Shown here: in pieces, positions 36,674 through 44,861 of the stretch
Position numbering within the stretch: position 1 is the stretch's first letter
Layout of the letters: each line of letters begins with the position of its first letter
DNA from: Pirellulales bacterium
GTDB taxonomy: Bacteria; Planctomycetota; Planctomycetia; Pirellulales; Thermoguttaceae
DNA length: 60,647 bases
NCBI GenBank assembly: GCA_016931075.1
Contig: JAFGFF010000439.1
Location: 1-60,647 of the forward strand
Direction of reading: 5' to 3'
Notes under the pieces: generated by a model
Seen by the model: only the letters and a program-made list of their open reading frames with translations
Told to the model about the DNA's origin: nothing
Databases searched by the model: none
Translations under genes and position numbers: made by a program

Positions 36674-37216
36674 ATGACCAACATCGTTTTCTTAACGCTA
36701 ATACAGATTTCCGCCTTGGGGGGCAAGCAGGGAACTTTCGAACAAGCCTACCAGCAGAGTGTGACAAGCGGAAGACCGCTAGTCGTATTGATCGGCGCCG
36801 GGTGGTGCCCCGGTTGCCAGACAATGAAGAATTCGATTCTGCCTCAGGTGAAAGAAGCCGGCGGATTGGACCGGGTGGTTTTCTTTTACGTGGACTTCGA
36901 CCGGCAACGGCAGCTTGCCGTCCGACTTAGACGCGCAACTTCCATTCCCCAATTGATCCGTTTCGACCGGACGACAGGGGGATGGAAGACCAAATGCATG
37001 GTTGGCGCGAAGAGTCCACACGAGGTTTACCAATTCATCAACGCGGGACTGGCCAATAAAACTAAGATCAGCAAGGTGTCAACCGACAATTTGCACCAAG
37101 GCCGGGTTCGAAAAACGTCTTCCGGAAATGTGACTCGGTCAAAAGCGGCCACTAGTCCTTCTCGATCTTCCTCAACGAATGTTTCTTCAACTCAGAAACA
37201 GAAAGCCCGTTCTTAA
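36674..37216 (+). CDS. Thioredoxin-like protein with WCPGC motif
   Basis: 180 aa from ATG 36674 (AAGGA upstream). FEQAYQQSVTSGRPLVVLIG, GAGWCPGCQTM, VVFFYVDFDRQ and ATSIPQLIRFDR form a thioredoxin fold; the cis-Pro follows SI. The N-terminal NIVFLTLIQISAL may be a weak signal or anchor. The last 45 residues are Ser/Thr/Lys-rich and disordered. CxxC with Pro-Gly favours a reductase or disulfide-handling role. Confidence 0.82.
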   Translation: MTNIVFLTLIQISALGGKQGTFEQAYQQSVTSGRPLVVLIGAGWCPGCQTMKNSILPQVKEAGGLDRVVFFYVDFDRQRQLAVRLRRATSIPQLIRFDRTTGGWKTKCMVGAKSPHEVYQFINAGLANKTKISKVSTDNLHQGRVRKTSSGNVTRSKAATSPSRSSSTNVSSTQKQKARS

Positions 37217-37517
37217 TCGGCGAGGATGCCAACTGGCTTCCCTTCCTGCCGGACGGTGCAGCAATAAGCTTGTGCCCAGTGACAGAAACAAAGGCAAATA
37301 CGCAGACACATGGTTAGAGAGGGTATTGATTCTAGAATTAAAATTTCGTAAGCGTTCACGACCCGCGGAATCGTTGCCTGGCATTTTTTGTAAAAAACAC
37401 CCGAAGGATCCGGAAAAAGATGGGGTGGCAGCGCGTGTCATGACGTGATGTTGGGGACCATATCGTTTTCGTGTACTGTTTTCTAGCAGCGTGATGTTCT
37501 TGAAAAGGAGATATTCA
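37217..37517. other. Intergenic, no gene recognised
   Basis: 301 bp, AT-rich in the middle with a short hairpin (ATTTTTTGTAAAAAAC). It ends in the SD AAAGGAG of the next gene. Confidence 0.5.
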
Positions 37518-37736
37518 ATGAACAGGAGAATTATGCTCTCCCTTCTTGTGGCGATGGTCGTTGTGATCACCACATCGGATTTGCAGGCTGGCCTTTTTCG
37601 ACGAAATCGCTGCCGGGCACCGGCTCGCGTTACGTGCATCAAGCAAACATGCACCGTCAAACACACGCCCAAAACCGTGAACCAATTCCCGCTCGGTAAC
37701 AATGCCGGCAGATGGTATCCATACGGCTACAAGTAG
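37518..37736 (+). CDS. Small secreted basic, Cys-containing protein
   Basis: 72 aa from ATG 37518 with AAGGAG 9 nt upstream. Signal peptide MLSLLVAMVVVITTSDLQA, then a basic mature peptide of about 48 residues (GLFRRNRCRAPARVTC, TCTVKHTPKTV) with three cysteines and an aromatic end (GRWYPYGYK). No family recognised. Confidence 0.68.
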   Translation: MNRRIMLSLLVAMVVVITTSDLQAGLFRRNRCRAPARVTCIKQTCTVKHTPKTVNQFPLGNNAGRWYPYGYK

Positions 37737-37759
37737 AGTTGCTAGTGGGCGTCACCCAA

Positions 37760-37854
37760 GAGGACCGTCCCGTGTTTTCGGCTTGCGCGCAAAGATACAG
37801 GTCCAGTGTCTGTCGGCCGAAAAACGGGACGGTCCCCGGCCCCTAAACGGTTAT
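37760..37854. repeat. Degenerate copy of the MITE family upstream of trx
   Basis: GGACCGTCCCGTGTTTTCGG and its near reverse complement (CCGAAAAACGGGACGGTCC) form about 22-bp arms at 37760-37782 and 37816-37837, followed by the terminal motif AAACGGTTAT. The right arm is like the ends of the element at 29891. It lies just before the thioredoxin SD and may separate its transcription from upstream. Confidence 0.6.
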
Positions 37855-37878
37855 GAAATAACAAAGGAGCGCAACCTC

Positions 37879-38205
37879 ATGTCCAATGTGCGCAGACTCT
37901 CAGATCGCAATTTCAAGGCGGAAGTCTTGAAATCCGAAGTGCCGACGCTCGTTGATTTTTGGGCTCCCTGGTGTGGTCCCTGCCGAACAGTAGGCCCGAT
38001 TGTCGAGCAATTAGCGGCAGAGCGTGCCCATTCCATCAAAGTGGCAAAACTCAACGTCGATGAAGCTCATGGCGTGGCAAGTGCTTACGCGATCCACAGT
38101 ATTCCCACGTTGATCATCTTCAAGGATGGAAAAATCCTGGATCGTTTCATCGGCGTCCGTTCGAAGGCGGAATTGAATCGCGCCCTGGATCGGGCTACGG
38201 CATGA
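37879..38205 (+). CDS. trxA: Thioredoxin
   Basis: 108 aa, typical length. LVDFWAPWCGPCRTVGPIVEQLA carries the WCGPC active site (quoted in part: WAPWCGPCRT). VAKLNVDEAHGVASAYAIHS and IPTLIIFKDGK, with the cis-Pro, complete the fold. AAGGAG lies 10 nt upstream. It is a cytoplasmic disulfide reductase. With the CoA-disulfide reductase converging on it 112 bp away, it supports a thiol-redox function for island 1. Confidence 0.93.
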   Translation: MSNVRRLSDRNFKAEVLKSEVPTLVDFWAPWCGPCRTVGPIVEQLAAERAHSIKVAKLNVDEAHGVASAYAIHSIPTLIIFKDGKILDRFIGVRSKAELNRALDRATA

Positions 38206-38312
38206 TCACGGCGGGCTTCGCCAACGTGAATACCCACCTTGCCTTAAGGCCGGCCTTTCAAAGAGCCCACGTCCGACGGCCAATCAAGAAAAGACGAGTC
38301 GGAAATAATGCG

Positions 38313-38330
38313 CCCGACTACCGAGTCGGG
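38313..38330. terminator. Hairpin between convergent trx and CoA-disulfide reductase genes
   Basis: CCCGACT-ACCG-AGTCGGG, perfect 7-bp stem overlapping the CoA-disulfide reductase stop codon; followed by TTGTCC only, so a weak terminator at best. Confidence 0.35.
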
Positions 38331-40096
38331 TTGTCCACGGGGTCTTTTTCATCAGAAACCCTGCGGTATTCTGGACGCATGCCGAGTGGCGGTGATGCGC
38401 CGCCGCTGTGCTTTCCATCGATTCTATCATAGGGCCACATGGCGACCCCGCCGTCCATTACGCGGACCTTGTCGAACTGGGCCGCCTTGAGAATCAAGGC
38501 AGCCTCATATCCCCGCAATGAGACCTTGCAGAAGGTGATAATTTCCTTGTCCTTGGGCAACTCGCCCAATCGTTCCCGAATCGTTCCAAGAGGAATTGAC
38601 GTGGCGCCAGGTAGGCTGACCTCGTCGCACTCAGCCGGGCTGCGAACATCCAGAAAGATAAAATCATCTTTGTTTTCCAGCATCTGGTGCACTTCCAGCG
38701 ATGGGACTCCAATCATGTTGCCGTCGAGTTTGTTTCGAGCCACGTTGGCCGCGGTGATGATGTTGTCCATGGCGGGTGCAAAGGGCGGTGCATAGCATAA
38801 ATCGACGTTGGCGAGTTGGTCGACCGTCATCCCGGCGGTAATCGCCATGGCCGCAACGTCGATACGCTTGTCACCCGCTCCCGGACCGACGGCCTGGGCA
38901 CCAAGCAGCCGTCTTGTTTTGCCGTCGACAACAAGTTTCAGCAGTAGGGAGGGCGCATTGGGCATGTAGTGGGCCCGATCCGGCCCCGGCGCCATGGCCG
39001 TGGTGACTTCGTAGCCAAGCTGCATAGCAGTCGTTTCGGTGAGCCCGGTCCGAGCCACACAGTAGTCGAAAACCTTGCACACGGTGCTTCCCAAAACCCC
39101 AGGGAAGACATCGTCGCCGCCGCAGAGGTTCACGGCCGCGACTCGTCCCTGCTTGTTGGCCGTTGAACCAAGCGGCACGAAGCAGGGCCTGCCCGTTACC
39201 AGATCGATCGACTCGACACAATCGCCGGCCGCATAGATATCCGGATCGGAAGTTCGCATGTGGTCGTTGACTTTGATCGCGCCGGTGGATCCGATTTCCA
39301 AACCGGCTTCTTGGGCCAGCTTGACATTGGGACGGGTACCCACCGCTAGGACCACCATGTCGGCAGCAATGGTGCCCTGATCGGTAATCACCGCGTTCAC
39401 GTGACCGTCGCCCTGGAAAGACACCACTTTGGTGCCGGTCAAGACCTTGACCCCGTGGGACTCCATATGTTTTTCGACCAAGCGGGCCATTTCCCAATCG
39501 AGAATATTGAGCACTTGCGGAAGCATTTCCACAATGGTCACGCGGCAGCCCGCCTCAACCAGCGCTTCAGTAGTCTCCACCCCGATCAGGCCGCCTCCGA
39601 CAATGACGACATCCTGAGCTTTTCCCTGCGCTAGAACTTCCCGAATTCCTTCGGCGTCATGTACGCCATGCAGCTTGAATATCCCGTCCAGGTTGATATT
39701 CGGAATCGGTGGCACGACCGGCGTGCCCCCCGTGGCCAACAGCAGCTTATCGTAGTCTAGCCAGGACTGTTTGCCGTTGCCAAGAGCGTGTACACGTACA
39801 CGCTTCGCCGTGCGATCAATCTCCATAGCCTCGGTTTGATTCAGCACATGAACGTTCTTGACTTTGCGGAAGAATACCGGATCGCGCACCACGCCGACCG
39901 GAGTGGAAAGAAGTTCTTTCTGCTCCTTGACCACTCCGGAAACATAATAAGGAAGACCACATCCGGCATAGGAAAGAAGCGTGCCCTTTTCGACAATGGT
40001 CACCTCGGCGTCTGCCATCAGACGAATTACCTTGGAAGCCGCTTTGGGACCGGCAGCGACGCCGCCGATGATCACTGTCTTCAAAGGACCGGGCAT
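38318..40096 (-). CDS. CoA-disulfide reductase fused to a rhodanese domain
   Basis: 592 aa from ATG 40096 (AGGAG upstream). TVIIGGVAAGPKAASKV is the FAD site and YAGCGLPYYVSG holds the single redox-active cysteine of the CoADR/NADH-oxidase family. VVIVGGGLIGVETTEAL binds NAD(P)H, and DPDIYAAGDCVE completes the FAD domain. The last about 110 residues are rhodanese-like (FIFLDVRSPAECDEVSLPGA), with Cys in TFCKVSLRGYEAA. Such fusions reduce CoA disulfides, persulfides or polysulfides. It fits the redox cargo of island 1. Confidence 0.92.
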   Translation of the reverse strand: MPGPLKTVIIGGVAAGPKAASKVIRLMADAEVTIVEKGTLLSYAGCGLPYYVSGVVKEQKELLSTPVGVVRDPVFFRKVKNVHVLNQTEAMEIDRTAKRVRVHALGNGKQSWLDYDKLLLATGGTPVVPPIPNINLDGIFKLHGVHDAEGIREVLAQGKAQDVVIVGGGLIGVETTEALVEAGCRVTIVEMLPQVLNILDWEMARLVEKHMESHGVKVLTGTKVVSFQGDGHVNAVITDQGTIAADMVVLAVGTRPNVKLAQEAGLEIGSTGAIKVNDHMRTSDPDIYAAGDCVESIDLVTGRPCFVPLGSTANKQGRVAAVNLCGGDDVFPGVLGSTVCKVFDYCVARTGLTETTAMQLGYEVTTAMAPGPDRAHYMPNAPSLLLKLVVDGKTRRLLGAQAVGPGAGDKRIDVAAMAITAGMTVDQLANVDLCYAPPFAPAMDNIITAANVARNKLDGNMIGVPSLEVHQMLENKDDFIFLDVRSPAECDEVSLPGATSIPLGTIRERLGELPKDKEIITFCKVSLRGYEAALILKAAQFDKVRVMDGGVAMWPYDRIDGKHSGGASPPLGMRPEYRRVSDEKDPVDNPTR

Positions 40097-40567
40097 AGTG
40101 CATTCTCCTGTAACGACAATAGGCAATATGGTCTTAAAGCAATGTGAGATATTCCCGCCAGAGTCACCGCCATCGACAAACTGGAGGCAGTTACACCTAT
40201 AATGTCTATTTTATATTGAATGACTATTATATCATGGTACTGCAATATGACAACAAGGCTCGCTCGCAAATGCCTTACCCCCATCCATACGGGGGGCGCG
40301 GCCGCGCCGAACGATTGCTTGTTCCGGGCACAAAAGAGGGGCCGTGGCAATCCACCGCCTCATGCAAGGCAGGTTATCCAGCAGGATCCACCTTCCAAAG
40401 TCATCCTTTGGCCATTTCCAGGGCTCGCGTTAGATGGTATTTCGCAGAGACGATGATCTCCGTCTCTGCTTTTCCATGTTCAGCCATCAGTACCTGGAGA
40501 CCGCGCCAATCCGCCTCTTCTGGCGTTATCCGGAATTGTGGATCTTGTTCGATGGTAAAATGTGATC
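40097..40567. other. Control region of the CoA-disulfide reductase gene; possible small minus-strand remnant
   Basis: Contains the promoter at 40226. The minus strand at 40404-40560 encodes a protein-like frame without a proper start (RITPEEADWRGLQVLMAEHG, then KAETEIIVSAKYHLTRALEM). It may be a truncated gene; the family is not recognised. A GCAGAGACG/CGTCTCTGC hairpin falls inside it. Confidence 0.45.
40226..40253 (-). promoter_or_regulatory. Sigma-70 promoter of the CoA-disulfide reductase gene
   Basis: On the minus strand TTGTCA, 16-bp spacer, TATAAT (plus-strand ATTATA at 40226-40231 and TGACAA at 40248-40253). Start predicted near 40219, giving a leader of about 120 nt. Confidence 0.65.
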
Positions 40568-41932
40568 CTATGACGTCCTGCTGCGGCCATCTGTCTCGGG
40601 CAATTGAATACCCAGTTGTTTGATTTTTCGGAACAGCGTGCTGGGATGGATTCCCAATCCTTGCGCCGCGGCTTTGCGGTTTCCATCATGTCGCCGGATT
40701 GCCTCGATGATGTGCATCTTCTCAAGCAACCTCAACGTCAGCTCGCCACCACTGCCGGGCGCTTCCCATTGGGCCCGATCCCGAAGGAAAGCTGGCAAGT
40801 GTTTCGGTTCCACCAGTCCGCCCCTACAAAGCACAAAAGCATGTTCGATGATGTTCTCCAATTCACGAATGTTGCCCGGGTAGTCATAGTCGAGCAAGAT
40901 GGCCATCACCTCTTCCGTTACATCCACCACATTCTTCTGCTGCAACCCATTGAACTTCGAGACAAAGTGTTCCACCAGAAGGGGAATATCCTCCCGGCGG
41001 TCGCGAAGCAGTGGCAGTTGGAGCCTTATGATATTCACACGGTAATACAAATCCTCACGGAAGACTCCTTTCTTGACCAATTGGCCGAGATCCCGATTGC
41101 TCGCCGCGAGAATACGTATGTCGGTGCTCACCGGATCGACTGATCCGAGAGGTTCGTAGACCCTTTCTTGTAGCACCCGAAGCAACTTCGACTGCATGGC
41201 CGGTGAAACATCGCCAATCTCATCCAGGAAGATGGTCCCGCCCGCGGCCACGGCGAACCGGCCGGGTTTGTCTTTACGGGCGTCTGTAAACGCGCCGGCC
41301 TTGTAGCCGAATAGTTCAGATTCGAGGAGTGTGTCGGGCAATGCCCCGCAGTTGATGGCCACAAATCGTTTCTGACGCCGTGGGGAAAGATCATGGATAG
41401 CACGGGCAACGAGTTCCTTGCCCGTGCCGCTGGCTCCCTCGATCAACACGGTGCTGTCACTATCTGCTAACTGCGGAAGTACATCAAGAATACGACGCAT
41501 GGATGCACTCTGAGCAACGATGTCCACGAACGTGTATTTGTCCTGGAGTTCCTTGCGCAATTGCTCAATCACGCTCAGATCACGAAATGTTTCTACACCA
41601 CCTATCACTTTACCGTTTTGGTTCTTCAAGGTGGTCGCTGAAATGCTCACTGAAATCCGCTGGCCGTCCGCCTTGATGATATAGATAGGCTTGCACGAGA
41701 TGGCCTTTCCCGTGCGCAATGCGTCCTGTAATGCACACTCGTTTTCACAAATGTTGGCGTGAAACACATCGCTGCACCGTTGCCCGATCGCATCCTGCCG
41801 CAACACGCCTGTAATATTCTCGGCTGCCTGGTTGAACGAAGTAATCCGCCAGTTCTCGTCGACGGTAAAAACGCCGTCGACAATGGAATCAAGGATGACG
41901 TCCTTTGTTTGTTTCCGCAGGAATTCGCTCAT
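40568..41932 (-). CDS. PAS-domain sigma-54-dependent activator
   Basis: 454 aa from ATG 41932. Residues about 12-115 form a PAS domain with four cysteines (C53, C62, C66, C80), possibly a redox or cluster sensor. AAA+ domain: Walker A GASGTGKE (166-173), ESELFGYKAGAFTDA with the sigma-54 contact loop reading GAFTDA instead of GAFTGA (213-218), Walker B TIFLDEIGD, YPGNIRELENIIEHA. C-terminal Fis-type HTH (NRKAAAQGLGIHPSTLFRKI). It is probably the control protein of island 1. It may bind the repeats at 42105 and 31463. Confidence 0.92.
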   Translation of the reverse strand: MSEFLRKQTKDVILDSIVDGVFTVDENWRITSFNQAAENITGVLRQDAIGQRCSDVFHANICENECALQDALRTGKAISCKPIYIIKADGQRISVSISATTLKNQNGKVIGGVETFRDLSVIEQLRKELQDKYTFVDIVAQSASMRRILDVLPQLADSDSTVLIEGASGTGKELVARAIHDLSPRRQKRFVAINCGALPDTLLESELFGYKAGAFTDARKDKPGRFAVAAGGTIFLDEIGDVSPAMQSKLLRVLQERVYEPLGSVDPVSTDIRILAASNRDLGQLVKKGVFREDLYYRVNIIRLQLPLLRDRREDIPLLVEHFVSKFNGLQQKNVVDVTEEVMAILLDYDYPGNIRELENIIEHAFVLCRGGLVEPKHLPAFLRDRAQWEAPGSGGELTLRLLEKMHIIEAIRRHDGNRKAAAQGLGIHPSTLFRKIKQLGIQLPETDGRSRTS

Positions 41933-42104
41933 GTGATCAGCCCAGACAATGCGAGGTACACAACCTTCTGACAACGGCTTTTGTCGTTGGCCCTTGGGGA
42001 CGCAGGTGCGGTGTCCGACTCGGGCATGGAGCGGAGGGACGCGTAACCTCTTGTCTTCATGGAGGTTATGGAATAGAATGTTTTGTTGTCTCGTCAATGT
42101 GCAA

Positions 42105-42161
42105 TTATAGGATCGCGTTATGCAATCCAGCAACCCATTATAGCATCGCGATCTGCAATAG
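42105..42161. promoter_or_regulatory. Tandem upstream activator-like repeats between the activator and NUDIX genes
   Basis: Two units of the form TTATAG-N-ATCGCG-N4or5-TGCAAT at 42105-42126 and 42138-42159, 33 bp apart (about three helical turns), in the divergent control region. The first contains TCGCGTTATGCAA, nearly the palindrome at 31463. Confidence 0.5.
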
Positions 42162-42302
42162 TCGCCTCTTGCTTCGATGCAGGGTAAACGGCAATGTTCG
42201 CTGTTGCTGGAGAAACACCAGATACAACCGATGCGCCGAGTTGCTTGATCCGTACCCGAGTATTGAAACAGATGTTCCACCGTGAATTCTCAGAAATTAG
42301 CC

Positions 42303-42773
42303 ATGAATGACTACATCAAGACCATGAGGCAATTGGTTGGATCACAGCCGATTTTATTACCGGGTGTTCGTGCCCTGATTTTCGACCCGGAGGAGAAAAT
42401 TCTGCTCCAAAGACGGCGAGACATGCCTCGCTGGTGTTTGCCTTCCGGCAGCGTAGAACTTGGCGAGACAGCGCTCGAGGCACTCAAACGTGAGGTGAAG
42501 GAAGAAACGTCTCTTGTCGTCCAAGAGGCAGAACCCATGGGTTTGTATTCCGGCCCATCACAGAAGTTCGCGTATCCCAACGGTGATGAAATATTCTGCT
42601 TTTCGATTGCGTTTGTTGTGCGCCAATGGCAAGGAGAACCGCGAGCAGACGGCATCGAAGGGTCGGAGGTCTGTTTTTTCGAGATGTCGCAATTGCCGGA
42701 CGAACTGGTGCCGGTTCACAGGCCGACGATCAAAGATTACAAGAGCTATTGCGGCGTCTTCCTGCTGCACTGA
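42303..42773 (+). CDS. NUDIX hydrolase
   Basis: 156 aa from ATG 42303 (a GTG at 42282 is possible). The Nudix box at residues 49-71 is complete: G49 x5 E55 x7 R63-E64-V-K-E67-E68. The N-terminal LLPGVRALIFDPEEKILLQR and later FAYPNGDEIFCFSIAFVVRQ match MutT-like proteins acting on nucleotide diphosphate derivatives such as NADH, ADP-ribose or CoA. Substrate unknown. It starts a plus-strand pair with the Thi4-like gene, 47 bp away. Confidence 0.88.
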   Translation: MNDYIKTMRQLVGSQPILLPGVRALIFDPEEKILLQRRRDMPRWCLPSGSVELGETALEALKREVKEETSLVVQEAEPMGLYSGPSQKFAYPNGDEIFCFSIAFVVRQWQGEPRADGIEGSEVCFFEMSQLPDELVPVHRPTIKDYKSYCGVFLLH

Positions 42774-42820
42774 GCAACATCAGGCCGCCGAGAAGAACGA
42801 CTGTTGAAAGGAATATGTTT

Positions 42821-43609
42821 ATGGACAAGCTGGACGAGGTGGACATTTCTAGAATAATCCTATGCACTTACCACGAAAGACTTCTTGACCGCCTGGCCAG
42901 TGACGTGGTCATCGTCGGCGCTGGGCCTTCCGGTCTGGTCGCGGCGTTCTTTTTGGCAAAATCTGGCATCAAGGTAACGGTCTTGGAGAAACGGTTGTCG
43001 CCGGGTGGTGGAATCTGGGGCGGGGGAATGGCAATGAACGTTGCGGTGGTGCAAGATGAAGTAGTTCCCTTGCTTGAAGAGTTCGGAATCCGTTGCCAGT
43101 TGATGCGAAATGGTCTGCATGCGGTGGATTCTATCGAGTTGGCGGCCGTCTTGTGTGGGAAGGTTCTCCAGGCTGGCGCGAGCGTGCTGAATCTGATGAC
43201 GGTGGAGGATCTGTGCCTGCACCATGATCGTGTGACGGGCGTCGTCGTTAACCGTAGCGGGGTCTTTCCCTCGCTTCCCGTCGATCCAATTATGTTCTCA
43301 GCGAAAGCGGTCGTGGACGCGACGGGACATGAGGCAGTTCTCGTCCAGTCGCTTCGGAAACGCCGGCTTCTCAGTCCTCACACGGTGTCCGAGGTCGGGG
43401 AAGGTCCGATGAACGCGACAGAAGGAGAAAGCTTTGTCGTCGATCGCGCTGCAGAGGTCTTTCCAGGACTCTGGGTCTCCGGGATGAGTGTCTCGGCCGC
43501 CTTTGGCGGGCCCCGCATGGGACCGATTTTTGGCGGCATGCTGTTGTCCGGCAAGCGTATTGCCCAATCCATTGCCACCCAGTTGGGACCATCACCGTCA
43601 AGTGAGTAG
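42821..43609 (+). CDS. Thi4-family thiazole synthase / ribose 1,5-bisphosphate isomerase-like flavoprotein
   Basis: 262 aa from ATG 42821 (GAAAGGA 8 nt upstream). DVVIVGAGPSGLVAAFFLAK, LEKRLSPGGGIWGGGMAMN and VVDATGHEAVLVQSL are the conserved dinucleotide site and Thi4/RBPI core. GLWVSGMSVSAAFGGPRMGPIFGGMLLSGK is the C-terminal signature (read in two halves). Archaeal and anaerobic Thi4 make the thiamin thiazole from NAD and sulfide; the yeast enzyme sacrifices its own cysteine. I see no equivalent cysteine, so a sulfide-dependent type is more likely. NAD chemistry could link it to the NUDIX gene. Confidence 0.83.
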   Translation: MDKLDEVDISRIILCTYHERLLDRLASDVVIVGAGPSGLVAAFFLAKSGIKVTVLEKRLSPGGGIWGGGMAMNVAVVQDEVVPLLEEFGIRCQLMRNGLHAVDSIELAAVLCGKVLQAGASVLNLMTVEDLCLHHDRVTGVVVNRSGVFPSLPVDPIMFSAKAVVDATGHEAVLVQSLRKRRLLSPHTVSEVGEGPMNATEGESFVVDRAAEVFPGLWVSGMSVSAAFGGPRMGPIFGGMLLSGKRIAQSIATQLGPSPSSE

Positions 43610-43640
43610 ATTCTCTGGAGTTGGAAACGAGGGAGGCATT

Positions 43641-43753
43641 ATGCCTACGACGTTCTTGCTTCATAATGACGTGATTGCCAGGTAACGATGAAAAACATCG
43701 GCCTGATCTGCGGAATGAGCTGGGAATTGTCAACTGAGTATTATCGCCGATAA
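43641..43753 (+). pseudogene. Two short N-terminal gene fragments at the right end of island 1
   Basis: A 14-codon frame with a good SD (MPTTFLLHNDVIAR, 43641-43685) is followed at 43688 by KNIGLICGMSWELSTEYYRR and a stop. The second matches the start of aspartate/glutamate racemases (KTIGLIGGMSWESTxxYYR). Nothing further of either gene remains. Confidence 0.5.
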
Positions 43754-43786
43754 AGTAACTATCTCAAATGTGTCAGTCGCCATGCT

Positions 43787-43800
43787 CTGTGGTACCACAG
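43787..43800. repeat. Perfect 14-bp palindrome
   Basis: CTGTGGTACCACAG, in non-coding sequence before the right-end module. Role unknown. Confidence 0.45.
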
Positions 43801-43907
43801 CAGGATGCAGGCGGCTGTCAAGAGAAGTCGGGAAGCACTTTATTTCAGCCATACACAGAGTGCTTTTGTCCCAAAAGTGATCGAATGCATGGACCAAAGC
43901 CTGAAGC

Positions 43908-44174
43908 GTTGTGAGATTCCCGTTTTTGGCTTCAGCGGTTTTTTCTGGAGAGAGATGACCTGGTAGGAAAAGCCCGATTCCGGTGCTCGTATAGGGCGAC
44001 CGCGATTGACACCGGATGGCACAGATGTGGCACAGAACCCTTGCTAAACGGCGCTAAATCATGGAAGATATGGAAAGTGAGGTGAGGTTGGAAGCCTCGC
44101 GACCGTCTACGTAAACCCAATCCAATTCAGGAAATACGTTCGTCTCTCTCCGCCGGAGAGGACCCGCGCAGAGC
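43908..44174. repeat. Right-end module of island 1
   Basis: Shares GTTGTGAGATTCCCG, ATGGCACAGATGTGGCACAG, GAAAGTGAGGTGAGGTTGGA and AGGAAATACGTTCGTC with 57282-57523, in the same order and directly before a tRNA fragment. One plus-strand frame reads DGTDVAQNPC and then a stop in both copies (TAA here, TGA there), possibly the tail of a lost integrase. Confidence 0.75.
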
Positions 44175-44219
44175 GGCCTCCGGAGCCGAAGGTTAGTGGT
44201 TCGAATCCACTCGGGGATA
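44175..44219 (+). other. Attachment-site copy: tRNA-Arg 3' half with altered T arm
   Basis: Matches 26833-26877 except in the T arm, which is GTGG-TTCGAAT-CCAC instead of CAGG-TTCGAAT-CCTG; both sides of the stem changed together. It separates island 1 from island 2. Confidence 0.82.
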
Positions 44220-44479
44220 TTTTCTAACTTCTTGTGCCAGAAGAACATGCGGAAACAGTCTTCTGTGTTTCCAGTCATGTTCATCCGAGAGGTGGCACAG
44301 AAACTGACTGAAGCAGTCTCTCTTCTCTGCCGGATGCGACGTTTTGGACTGTTCGTGGCTCTGGCCTCAACTTCCTTTGCCAGAAGACCTTCCGTCGTTT
44401 CTGGTTTTGCACCTCTTGTTCAACAGGAAGGTCAAATTCCATAGAGCTTCGGCCACAGGTGCCGAAGGTCACAGTTTCT
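44220..44479. repeat. Left-end module of island 2
   Basis: Counterpart of 26878-27147 (see that entry). From about 44480 the sequence is unique. Confidence 0.78.
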
Positions 44480-44861
44480 GGGTAGCCTGCGAGATGTTGG
44501 TGGGCTTGTTCTTCCTTCGAGCCCGCGTTTGCACGTGCCGGATCTTGGCACAGTTCTTCCCGTTTGGACGCGTTGTAGCAGCGTTGTGGGGCAGCGTGCC
44601 CATTCTTGAAGTGGCCAAGAACTGCTCTTGAAGTGTGAATGACCTTACACGCAATGTGCAGGCGTACACTTTGGGGATACTGCTGACTTCTTTCAGCAGA
44701 AGGTCTTGTGGAAATCGTAGTCCTCGCGTTCGGCGGAGAAAGCGGTGATCGACGTGCTCCGGGGCGAGCCCGAGAAAACCGACAAGGAAGAAGGCGCTCT
44801 GAAGCGTCCGTGGGCCGAGAAGGTCCGGCGATCGTGAATAGCGCAATCCGAGTCAGAGCCG
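44480..44861. other. Non-coding stretch, no gene recognised
   Basis: No frame with a start signal or motif. A short CTTCTTTCAGCAGAAG hairpin is visible near 44690. Confidence 0.45.
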
